A stretch of DNA of 7,753 nucleotides from Bacillota bacterium (GTDB lineage: Bacteria > Bacillota > Clostridia > Peptostreptococcales > Natronincolaceae). Shown piece after piece: positions 1-5,590 of the stretch. Below the pieces are notes generated by a model, which was given only the letters and a program-made list of their open reading frames with translations, had not been told where the DNA came from and searched no databases. The stretch covers positions 1-7,753 of the forward strand of contig JAEWHG010000186.1 in NCBI GenBank assembly GCA_023387935.1. Direction: 5' to 3'. Within the stretch, counting starts at the first letter, position 1. Each line of letters opens with the position of its first letter. Both the position numbers and the translations under genes were made by a program.

Positions 1-567
1 ATGGCAAGAACATTTCAAAACATTCGTCTATTTAAAGAATTAAGTGTGCTGGATAATGTTTTTATAGCCAACCACCTACATTTAAAAACCAACTTACTTC
101 AGGCAGTTGGAGGCAAAGCTTATCCACACTTTTTAGAAAAATTATGGCAGCCTAAATATAAAAAAGAGGAAAAAGAAATACTTGAAAAATGCCATATGTT
201 ATTGGAAAAAGTGGGTCTATTAGATTTTAGAAATGAAAAATCGAGCAGTCTTCCCTATGGGCTTCAGCGCAAGCTAGAAATAGCAAGAGCATTAGCTACT
301 AATCCAAAACTACTTTTATTGGATGAGCCTGCTGCTGGGATGAACCCAAAAGAAACAGATGATTTAACAGATTTTATAGAGCGAATTAAGAATGAATTTG
401 AACTAAGTATATTTTTAATTGAGCATCACATGCAGGTGGTTATGGGTATATCTGACCGTATTTATGTATTGGATCACGGTACTACCATTGCAGAAGGAAC
501 CCCTTACGAAATTCAAAACAACGACAAAGTAATAGAGGCTTATTTGGGGGTGAGTGAGGATGCTTAA
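1..567 (+). CDS. livG: Branched-chain amino acid ABC transporter ATP-binding protein LivG (5'-truncated by window edge)
   Basis: This is one of the two cytoplasmic ATPases that power uptake of leucine, isoleucine and valine through the LivHM permease. The visible 188 residues start inside the protein. ARTFQN at residues 2-7 is the Q-loop region, which in LivG lies about 70 residues from the true N-terminus, so the Walker A motif is outside the window and the ATG at position 1 is an internal methionine. Still visible are the LivG-type signature LPYGLQRKLEIARAL (84-98), Walker B LLLLDEP (104-110) and the switch histidine in IEHHM (H142). The C-terminal AEGTPYEIQNNDKVIEAYLG is typical of the family. 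The gene overlaps livF by 8 bases, indicating co-transcription and translational coupling. The order livG-livF matches the usual end of liv operons; livHM and a binding-protein gene would be expected upstream. Confidence 0.93.
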   Translation: MARTFQNIRLFKELSVLDNVFIANHLHLKTNLLQAVGGKAYPHFLEKLWQPKYKKEEKEILEKCHMLLEKVGLLDFRNEKSSSLPYGLQRKLEIARALATNPKLLLLDEPAAGMNPKETDDLTDFIERIKNEFELSIFLIEHHMQVVMGISDRIYVLDHGTTIAEGTPYEIQNNDKVIEAYLGVSEDA

Positions 568-1273
568 AATACAGGACTTAAAGGTTTCCTATGGAGGCAT
601 TAAAGCCTTAAAAGGGATTAATTTAGAGGTAGAGGAAAATAAAATAGTTGCTTTGATTGGTGCGAATGGTGCTGGAAAAAGTACAACACTACGCTCCATT
701 GTAGGTTTAGTAAAGCCGGAATCAGGAATAATAACATATAATGGTGAGGATTTATCTAAGGTGCAGACAAAGGATTTAGTAAAAAAAGGTATAACTCTTG
801 TACCTGAGGGGAGAAGAGTTTTTCCAAACCTAACAGTGCTAGAAAATCTTAAAGTAGGTGCTTTTTATAGAACTGATGTAAAAAATATTAAAGATGATTT
901 GGAATGGATATACACATTATTTCCTAGATTAAAAGAAAGAACGTGGCAACTAGCAGGAACCTTATCTGGTGGAGAGCAGCAGATGTTAGCGGTGGGGCGG
1001 GCTCTAATGTCTAGACCAAAACTATTGATGATGGATGAGCCGTCCTTGGGTTTAGCGCCTTTAATCGTAAAGGAAATATTTAATATTATTGAAGAAATTC
1101 ATAAGCAGGGAGTTACTATTTTATTAATAGAGCAAAATGCTAACGTGTCTTTAAAAATTGCACATAAGGCTTATGTTATGGAAACTGGGTTGATTACTAT
1201 AGAGGGTACGGGTAAAGAACTTTTAATTAATGAAGAAGTAAAGAAGGCATATCTGGGAGAAAGTGTTCGTTAA
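560..1273 (+). CDS. livF: Branched-chain amino acid ABC transporter ATP-binding protein LivF
   Basis: This is the second ATPase of the LivFGHM importer, 237 residues, full length for the family. It shows Walker A GANGAGKS (34-41), the LivF-type VPEGRRVFPNLTVLENL stretch (81-97) in which glutamate stands where most ABC ATPases have the Q-loop glutamine, signature LSGGEQQ (135-141), Walker B LLMMDEP (155-161) and LIEQN (189-193), where glutamine replaces the switch histidine as is usual in LivF. The start is taken as the ATG at 560: MLKIQDLKVSYGG matches the family N-terminus and a GGGGGTG ribosome site lies 7 bases upstream. A GTG at 554 would add only two residues. It is the last gene of the operon, with a strong terminator 6 bases after its stop. 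Confidence 0.95.
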   Translation: MLKIQDLKVSYGGIKALKGINLEVEENKIVALIGANGAGKSTTLRSIVGLVKPESGIITYNGEDLSKVQTKDLVKKGITLVPEGRRVFPNLTVLENLKVGAFYRTDVKNIKDDLEWIYTLFPRLKERTWQLAGTLSGGEQQMLAVGRALMSRPKLLMMDEPSLGLAPLIVKEIFNIIEEIHKQGVTILLIEQNANVSLKIAHKAYVMETGLITIEGTGKELLINEEVKKAYLGESVR

Positions 1274-1279
1274 CATAGT

Positions 1280-1330
1280 AAATGCCAAGATGCTGGGATT
1301 AAATCCTTTAGCATCTTGGCATTTGTTTTT
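1280..1330 (+). terminator. Rho-independent terminator of the liv operon
   Basis: The arms at 1280-1294 (AAATGCCAAGATGCT) and 1310-1324 are perfectly complementary over 15 bp. The loop holds a further small GGAT/ATCC stem (1296-1299 with 1303-1306). GTTTTT follows at 1325-1330. The hairpin sits just after the livF stop codon. It also lies 22 bases beyond the convergent antiporter stop and could stop that transcript, but on the minus strand no T-run follows it, so termination should be stronger in the plus direction. Confidence 0.92.
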
Positions 1331-1345
1331 AAAATTATAAATAAA

Positions 1346-2758
1346 TTATGATATAGCTTCTACTATTGTGTCTGGATCATCTTCTCTTTTTGAAATTACT
1401 ATTTTTCCAGTAAAACTCAGAAGTATGATTATGATAGGAGTTAAATAGTTAAACAATGCCCATTTAAAATAAGCTGCAGTACTAACTCCAAGTACGCTGG
1501 TTAAAAATACACCACAAGTATTCCATGGTATTAAGGCAGAAGTTAATGTTCCAGCGCCTTCTAAAGTATTTGAAAGAGTTTTAGGATGTAGTCCTTTTTC
1601 TTTATAAGCCTTCGCATACATTCTACCAGGAACAACGATAGCAATATATTGTTCTGGCATTGCTATATTACTTCCTATACAAGTTGCTATGGTAAGACTA
1701 ATAAGCCCCGGTATACTTTTTACACGTTTTAATAGAGCTTCAACTATTACTTCAAGCTGCCCTGTTTGCTCCATTATACCGCCAAACATCATAGCTATAA
1801 TTGTAAGAGATATAGAGAATAGCATATTTTCAAGACCGCCTGCTGTAAGAAGACTGTCTATTGCTTCTATACCTGTTTCACTTACGAATCCACCAAAACT
1901 TGCTGATAAAATATCACCAAGGTTAGCACCTTGGAAAATAGGTGCAAATGCAATACCTAATATAATACCTAAGAATATACCAGGAATAGCTGGCATTTTT
2001 TTAGCAATAGCAAGGATAACTACTACAGGTGGAATTAATAGTAATGGAGATATATTAAAGTTAGCCTGTAACCCTGATTGAATTTGCTCTATAGTTGAAA
2101 GATCTACACTTGCTCCTCTAAATCTTAATCCTATAATTAGGAAGAAAATTAGAGTTATACCATAAGAGATAGATGTGCTAGGCAACATAAATTTAACGTG
2201 AGTAAATACATCTGTACCTGCCATAGCTGGTGCTAAGTTCGTTGTATCAGAAAGTGGGGACATTTTATCTCCGAAGTACGCTCCAGAAATAATGGCACCT
2301 GCTGCAATCGGCGCAGGAATTCCAAGTCCTTGCGCTATTCCCATTAAAGCTAGCCCTATAGTACCAATGGTTCCCCATGATGTACCTGTTGCCAGAGATG
2401 TGATGGAACAGATTATAACTGTAGCTACTAGAAATATTGTTGGTGTTAAAATACTTAAACCATAATATATCATTGTAGGAACCACACCGGCTAGTAACCA
2501 AACTCCGATTAAAACACCGATAATAGCTAAAATAATAATTGCTTGAAGAGCTTGGTTTATTCCAGCAAACATGCTTTTCTCCACATCTTCCCATTTGTAA
2601 CCAATCTTAAGTGCAATTAATGCTGCAAAAGCTGTTCCAAATAGCATTGGAATGTGTGGGTCTGCTCCAAATTTTGCAATACCAATTCCCATTACTAGAA
2701 TAAGAAATAGAAAAGAAAGTATTGCTTCGTAAATATAAGGCCTGCGGATCTCTTTCAT
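1346..2758 (-). CDS. nhaC: NhaC-family Na+/H+ antiporter (possibly an organic-acid- or amino-acid-exchanging member)
   Basis: This is an integral membrane protein of 470 residues, hydrophobic over nearly its whole length with roughly 11-12 likely membrane segments. NhaC-type conserved stretches are clear: GTSWGT (125-130), GDKMSPLSDTTN (163-174), SNIAMPEQYIAI (363-374) and IPWNTCG (410-416). The family exchanges Na+ for H+, and some members (for example MleN of Bacillus) exchange malate for lactate, so the exact substrate is open. The start at 2758 (MKEIRRPYIY) is chosen because AAGGAGG lies 7 bases upstream. The same frame stays open to 2830, but that extension overlaps a sigma-54 promoter and encodes an atypical N-terminus. 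The upstream activator gene and the -24/-12 site indicate sigma-54-dependent expression. The gene converges on livF. Confidence 0.92.
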   Translation of the reverse strand: MKEIRRPYIYEAILSFLFLILVMGIGIAKFGADPHIPMLFGTAFAALIALKIGYKWEDVEKSMFAGINQALQAIIILAIIGVLIGVWLLAGVVPTMIYYGLSILTPTIFLVATVIICSITSLATGTSWGTIGTIGLALMGIAQGLGIPAPIAAGAIISGAYFGDKMSPLSDTTNLAPAMAGTDVFTHVKFMLPSTSISYGITLIFFLIIGLRFRGASVDLSTIEQIQSGLQANFNISPLLLIPPVVVILAIAKKMPAIPGIFLGIILGIAFAPIFQGANLGDILSASFGGFVSETGIEAIDSLLTAGGLENMLFSISLTIIAMMFGGIMEQTGQLEVIVEALLKRVKSIPGLISLTIATCIGSNIAMPEQYIAIVVPGRMYAKAYKEKGLHPKTLSNTLEGAGTLTSALIPWNTCGVFLTSVLGVSTAAYFKWALFNYLTPIIIILLSFTGKIVISKREDDPDTIVEAIS

Positions 2759-2765
2759 TTTTTGT

Positions 2766-2772
2766 CCTCCTT
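2766..2772 (-). promoter_or_regulatory. Ribosome binding site fixing the antiporter start
   Basis: AAGGAGG on the minus strand ends 7 bases before the ATG at 2758. It matches the anti-Shine-Dalgarno closely and is the reason for choosing this ATG over the one at 2830. Confidence 0.85.
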
Positions 2773-2813
2773 GTGTAGTAGTTAATAATTTATTGTTGCT
2801 GATATATACTATT

Positions 2814-2829
2814 AGCAATACTGGTGCCA
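2814..2829 (-). promoter_or_regulatory. Sigma-54 (RpoN) -24/-12 promoter of the antiporter gene
   Basis: On the minus strand, read from 2829 to 2814, the sequence is TGGCACCAGTATTGCT. This matches the sigma-54 consensus TGGCAC-N5-TTGCW at every defined base, with correct spacing between the GG (-24) and GC (-12) elements. Counting 12 bases from the C at 2815 puts the start of transcription near 2803, leaving a leader of about 45 bases before the ATG at 2758 and including its ribosome site. The next gene upstream on the same strand encodes a sigma-54 activator, which agrees with this call. Confidence 0.9.
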
Positions 2830-2903
2830 ATATTGAAAAAATTATTATTTAATAGATTATTTTGAATATAAAATCTGTACTTATAGTGAGTAGAGATAGT
2901 GCG

Positions 2904-3014
2904 AATTTTTTTACAAATCAATATATACTACTAATAATAGGGATATTAAAAAAATTTAGCAACAACTAATTTTTTACAAATAAGATTGCAATGAATTTTA
3001 TTACAAAAAATGTA
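2904..3014. repeat. Three AT-rich TTACAAA repeats, candidate upstream activator sites
   Basis: In the plus strand the pattern AATTTT(T/A)TTACAAA occurs at 2904-2918, 2968-2981 (one T shorter) and 2994-3010. The TTACAAA cores begin at 2911, 2974 and 3001, so the first two are 63 bases apart (about six helical turns) and the third 27 bases further. The third is part of a dyad TACA-N5-TGTA (3002-3014), and the second of an imperfect TTACAA-N6-TTGCAA (2974-2991). They lie about 80-175 bases upstream of the -24 element, the usual range for sigma-54 activator sites. The region is very AT-rich, so chance similarity is a real alternative. The rest of the gap between antiporter and activator holds only the promoter and a terminator. 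Confidence 0.4.
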
Positions 3015-3021
3015 TAATTAT

Positions 3022-3070
3022 AAAAAAACAGCAAAATAGCTTGCTCTTTTGCGGCAAGGTATTTTGCTGT
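3022..3070 (-). terminator. Rho-independent terminator of the sigma-54 activator gene
   Basis: The arms at 3054-3070 and 3028-3044 pair over 17 positions with a single mismatch around a 9-base loop. On the minus strand they are followed by seven T residues (complement of 3022-3028). The hairpin starts 5 bases after the activator stop codon, so the activator transcript should mostly end before the antiporter promoter region. This separates the two genes into independent transcripts. Confidence 0.9.
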
Positions 3071-3075
3071 TATAT

Positions 3076-4503
3076 TTATAGTTCATCTTTTAGTGAACTT
3101 TTTTTTATTTTATATTGCAATCCTTGTCTCGTAATGCCTAATGACTCAGCAGCTTTAGTTATGTTAAAATTGTTTGTTTTTAAAGCATCGGCTATCAGCT
3201 GATCTTCGATTTCTTTAAGATATAGATCCAGATTTAGTTTTCTGCTCTCAATCGCATCTAATGTGTGAATTTTAATATTATTATGGGATTCCACATGGGT
3301 TGACTGACTATGGAAATGTTTTTTTATATAATATGGAAGGTGTTCTAGCCCAATGACTTCATTATCCTGTAATATATTTAAAGCTCCTTCTAAAACATGC
3401 TGAAGCTCTCTAACATTTCCTGGCCAAGAATATTTCCTAAAGAAATCTTCTACGGCACTGTTTATACCAGAAACTTTTTTATTTAGCTTCTTTTCCAGAG
3501 TTTTGATAAAATAACTAGTTAATAGTTGAATATCTCCTTCGCGAGTTCTAAGGGGTGGTATATAAAGATTCACAACGCTTAGTCTATAAAATAAATCTTC
3601 TCTTAAAGTACCTTCCTTTATTAGTTTAAATGGATCTTCATTAGTAATTGCAATAATCCGAACATCAACTTCTATTTCCTTTGTGCTTCCAATAGGCCTA
3701 AACTTTGATTCTTGAAGAACCCTTAGGAGCTTTGCCTGTAGACCTAAAGGCATAGAATTAATTTCGTCTAATAGCAAAGTTCCACCATTAGCCTGCTCTA
3801 AAAGTCCAGCTCGGTCTATAGCGCCTGTAAATCCACCCTTTGCAGTTCCAAATAATAGTCCTTCAAGTAGGGTTTCGGGAAGGGCAGCGCAATTTTCTGC
3901 AATAAATGGTTTGTACTTTCGACTGCTAGCATTGTGTATACTCTGAGCAAATAGTTCTTTACCTGTGCCAGATTCTCCTATTATAAGGACGGAAGAGTTG
4001 GTTTTACTAGCCATATTTGCAATTTGTTTTGCATTTAATATTTCTGGGGAGCTGCCTAAAATATCATTGAGCACATATTTGGCAGACACATCACTTTTTT
4101 GCTTGCTGTGCTTATCGGGATCATTAGAATATAGAAATTTATTTACAGCCTTTTCTAGATTGGTTACATCCTTTGCTATTTCAACAGCTCCCACTATTTT
4201 ATCATCTTTGACAATAGGCCATGTAGAGTTTATAGTTGAAATTTGTTTTCCATTATTATTAAAATAGGTTTGATAATTCATTGTAATAGCCTGTCCTGTT
4301 GCAAGTACCTGCATCAGTGTGCTTTCTCCTTGCAAGGAAGGGAGAACATCTAATAATTGTTTATTTAATACTGCATCTACTTCCAAACCCTCAAAATCAG
4401 CCATAGTACTATTGTATAGCAGGGTTTTTCCTTGGCTATCTATTATATGAATTCCTTCTTGAAAATTATTATTAATTAAATTAATAAGTGTTTCTTTATC
4501 CAT
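3076..4503 (-). CDS. Sigma-54-dependent transcriptional activator, PAS / AAA+ / Fis-type HTH (RocR-like)
   Basis: This cytoplasmic enhancer-binding protein (475 residues) uses ATP hydrolysis to open sigma-54 promoter complexes. It has a PAS-like sensor (about 5-118: FQEGIHIIDSQGKTLLYN, then WPIVKDDKIVGAVEIAKDVT), then the AAA+ domain with Walker A GESGTGKE (176-183), sigma-54-contacting loop GGFTGA (223-228), Walker B GGTLLLDE (240-247), arginine-finger region REDLFYRL (301-308) and WPGNVREL (360-367), and a Fis-type helix-turn-helix (445-468, ITKAAESLGITRQGLQYKI). No receiver domain is present, so control is probably by a ligand at the PAS domain. The FGTAKG...DEINSMPL stretch resembles RocR, the arginine-catabolism activator. 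The start at 4503 is supported by AGGAGT 7 bases upstream; the frame stays open to 4536. The likely target is the antiporter gene immediately downstream. Confidence 0.93.
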   Translation of the reverse strand: MDKETLINLINNNFQEGIHIIDSQGKTLLYNSTMADFEGLEVDAVLNKQLLDVLPSLQGESTLMQVLATGQAITMNYQTYFNNNGKQISTINSTWPIVKDDKIVGAVEIAKDVTNLEKAVNKFLYSNDPDKHSKQKSDVSAKYVLNDILGSSPEILNAKQIANMASKTNSSVLIIGESGTGKELFAQSIHNASSRKYKPFIAENCAALPETLLEGLLFGTAKGGFTGAIDRAGLLEQANGGTLLLDEINSMPLGLQAKLLRVLQESKFRPIGSTKEIEVDVRIIAITNEDPFKLIKEGTLREDLFYRLSVVNLYIPPLRTREGDIQLLTSYFIKTLEKKLNKKVSGINSAVEDFFRKYSWPGNVRELQHVLEGALNILQDNEVIGLEHLPYYIKKHFHSQSTHVESHNNIKIHTLDAIESRKLNLDLYLKEIEDQLIADALKTNNFNITKAAESLGITRQGLQYKIKKSSLKDEL

Positions 4504-4510
4504 AGAATCA

Positions 4511-4516
4511 ACTCCT
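4511..4516 (-). promoter_or_regulatory. Ribosome binding site fixing the activator start
   Basis: AGGAGT on the minus strand ends 7 bases before the ATG at 4503. The alternative ATG at 4536 has no comparable site and would add 11 residues ahead of the PAS domain. Confidence 0.75.
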
Positions 4517-4558
4517 AAACATAGACCTATTAACATATTTAACGCTCTTATACATTAC

Positions 4559-4586
4559 AGTATACCATTGTTTCATAAGTCGGCAA
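4559..4586 (-). promoter_or_regulatory. Sigma-A-type promoter of the activator gene
   Basis: On the minus strand, TTGCCG (4586-4581) is followed after 16 bases by TATACT (4564-4559), five of six bases of the consensus -10. Transcription would start near 4552, giving a leader of about 49 bases. No -24/-12 motif is seen here, so the activator is probably expressed from the housekeeping sigma factor and not from sigma-54. A TTTACAAA stretch at 4608-4615 (minus strand) resembles the repeats ahead of the antiporter and might allow feedback control, but this is weak. Confidence 0.6.
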
Positions 4587-4652
4587 AGATAGCAAAATGT
4601 TGTATTATTTTGTAAATTATAAAAACTTGTCACTTTGAAGTTTAAGGGATAC

Positions 4653-4681
4653 TTTCTATGGAATATATATTAGTATATAAT
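4653..4681 (+). promoter_or_regulatory. Candidate sigma-A promoter of fliW-csrA
   Basis: A perfect TATAAT lies at 4676-4681, with a poor -35 match TTTCTA at 4653-4658 (spacer 17). Transcription would begin near 4688, about 50 bases before fliW. No sigma-D-type GCCGATAT -10 element was seen in this gap. The gap from 4504 to 4736 holds this promoter and the divergent activator promoter and nothing else recognised. Confidence 0.5.
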
Positions 4682-4736
4682 AGGGAGTAAATAGAAACTT
4701 AGGAATAAACTAAAGATAAGGGGTGCAAGTATACTT

Positions 4737-5222
4737 ATGAAGACTAAACATTTTGGTGAAATAGAAATTATGGAAGATGATATTATTTTTTTTCCTGATG
4801 GAATACCTGGTTTTGAAGGGTTAGAGAAATATATTATTATTGAAAACCCTGATAAGGAAGTACCGTTTAACTGGCTTCAATGTGTGGAAGATGAAAATCT
4901 AGCCTTTGTTATTATTAATCCTTTTACGTTTAAAGGAGATTACGAATTTAATTTACCACAAAGTGCTATTGAGAAGCTAGATATAAAATCCCATGAAGAT
5001 ATAAGCATATATACAATAGTCACAATACCTGAAGATACTAGCAAAATGAGTGCAAATTTATTTGCTCCTATTATAGTAAATCATGTTAACAGAAAAGCTA
5101 AGCAAATTTTACTACAGGATAGTGAATACAGTAGTAGACATTTAATCTTAGAAGAAATAAAAAACTCTGCTTTGCAAAATAATAATAGACAGGAAGAAAA
5201 AAATGCAGAGGAGGTATTATAA
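4737..5222 (+). CDS. fliW: Flagellar assembly factor FliW
   Basis: FliW (161 residues, normal to slightly long for the family) is a small cytoplasmic protein that binds either flagellin or CsrA. When flagellin has been exported, free FliW sequesters CsrA and relieves repression of flagellin translation. Family motifs are the N-terminal FFPDGIPGFEGLEKY (18-32), NWLQCVEDENLAFVIINPF (44-62) and a later SANLFAPIIVN (102-112). The C-terminal 20 or so residues are charged and low in complexity. The ATG at 4737 is preceded by AAGGGGTG ending 11 bases upstream, a somewhat long spacing. The stop codon shares one base with the csrA start, and the csrA ribosome site is inside the last fliW codons, so translation of the two is probably coupled. 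No flagellin gene is present in the window. Confidence 0.95.
   Translation: MKTKHFGEIEIMEDDIIFFPDGIPGFEGLEKYIIIENPDKEVPFNWLQCVEDENLAFVIINPFTFKGDYEFNLPQSAIEKLDIKSHEDISIYTIVTIPEDTSKMSANLFAPIIVNHVNRKAKQILLQDSEYSSRHLILEEIKNSALQNNNRQEEKNAEEVL
5207..5215 (+). promoter_or_regulatory. csrA ribosome binding site within fliW
   Basis: AGAGGAGGT inside the final fliW codons lies 6 bases before the csrA ATG at 5222. It contains a GGA core, and a second GGA within ACAGGAAG (5189-5196) lies 18 bases upstream. Such a pair is the kind of arrangement CsrA dimers bridge, so the site might also serve autoregulation (inference). Confidence 0.7.
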
Positions 5223-5449
5223 TGTTGGTTTTATCACGAAAAGCTAATGAAAGTATAATAATAGGCAAGGATATTGAAATAAAAATCCTTGGAATAGAAG
5301 ACGGTAAGGTAAAGCTAGGTATTGAAGCCCCAAGAGGATTAGAAATATATCGCAAGGAAATATATGTAGAGATAGAAGAAGAAAATATAACTGCAAGTAA
5401 GCAGAATTTAGATTTAGAGAATTTAAAGAGCTTGTTTACTAAAAAATAA
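5222..5449 (+). CDS. csrA: Carbon storage regulator CsrA (translational regulator)
   Basis: CsrA is a dimeric RNA-binding protein that blocks ribosome access at GGA-containing leaders; in Firmicutes with FliW its main known target is the flagellin mRNA. The 75-residue sequence carries the diagnostic N-terminus MLVLSRKANESIIIG, then IEIKILGIEDGKVKLGIEAP and YRKEIYVEI. The RNA-contacting residues L4, R6 and R44 are all present. The C-terminal extension (about 54-75, ENITASKQNLDLENLKSLF) is longer than in E. coli CsrA and resembles the extended tail of Bacillus-type CsrA that contacts FliW. It overlaps fliW by one base. No GC-rich terminator follows; the A/T palindrome around 5443-5457 would be too weak, so some transcripts may continue into the oxidoreductase gene. 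Confidence 0.97.
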   Translation: MLVLSRKANESIIIGKDIEIKILGIEDGKVKLGIEAPRGLEIYRKEIYVEIEEENITASKQNLDLENLKSLFTKK

Positions 5450-5484
5450 TTTTTTCCTATCCGATTTAATAATTTTAGCATGGG

Positions 5485-5490
5485 TATAAT
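5485..5490 (+). promoter_or_regulatory. Possible -10 element ahead of the oxidoreductase gene
   Basis: TATAAT occurs at 5485-5490 in the gap after csrA, but no convincing -35 is found 16-18 bases upstream. If used, transcription would start near 5497, and both dyads at 5523-5562 would fall in the leader RNA. Confidence 0.3.
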
Positions 5491-5522
5491 AAGCTTAATT
5501 GTATCGGAATATATTTTGCGCT

Positions 5523-5562
5523 TTAAGTATAGACTTAATTATATTTCAAGCTATTATAGCTT
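5523..5562 (+). promoter_or_regulatory. Two perfect dyads in the oxidoreductase leader
   Basis: TTAAGT-N4-ACTTAA at 5523-5538 and AAGCTA-N3-TAGCTT at 5548-5562 are perfect inverted repeats 9 bases apart, between csrA and the oxidoreductase start. They could be operator half-site pairs or small RNA hairpins. They match neither the Rex, PerR nor Fur consensus as I know them. Short A/T-rich dyads arise easily by chance in such DNA. Confidence 0.3.
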
Positions 5563-5575
5563 AATACTAAAATTA

Positions 5576-5582
5576 GAGAGGA
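5576..5582 (+). promoter_or_regulatory. Ribosome binding site fixing the oxidoreductase start
   Basis: GAGAGGA ends 8 bases before the ATG at 5591. The frame is open back to an ATG at 5480, but that extension has no dinucleotide-fold character and no ribosome site. Confidence 0.75.
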
Positions 5583-5590
5583 AGACTATT

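Noticed and set aside
1689..2081. Open frame of 130 codons on the plus strand inside the antiporter gene
   Set aside because: It is antisense to conserved NhaC sequence and has no ribosome site or family features.
2265..2594. Open frame of 109 codons on the minus strand in another frame of the antiporter
   Set aside because: Serine/tyrosine/asparagine-rich translation overlaps the most conserved NhaC motifs in the correct frame, so it is a shadow.
3076..3090. KDEL at the C-terminus of the activator
   Set aside because: This is an endoplasmic reticulum retention signal only in eukaryotes; in a bacterial cytoplasmic regulator it is coincidence.
3965..4267. Open frame of 100 codons on the plus strand opposite the activator
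   Set aside because: It is antisense to the Walker A region and PAS domain of the activator and has no start signals.
5443..5457. A/T palindrome after csrA as a terminator
   Set aside because: AAAAAATAATTTTTT has no G-C pairs and almost no loop, so the hairpin would be too unstable to count as an intrinsic terminator.
5098..5481. Open frame of 127 codons on the minus strand opposite fliW and csrA
   Set aside because: It lies antisense to the well-supported csrA and the end of fliW, has no ribosome site and shows no recognisable family features.
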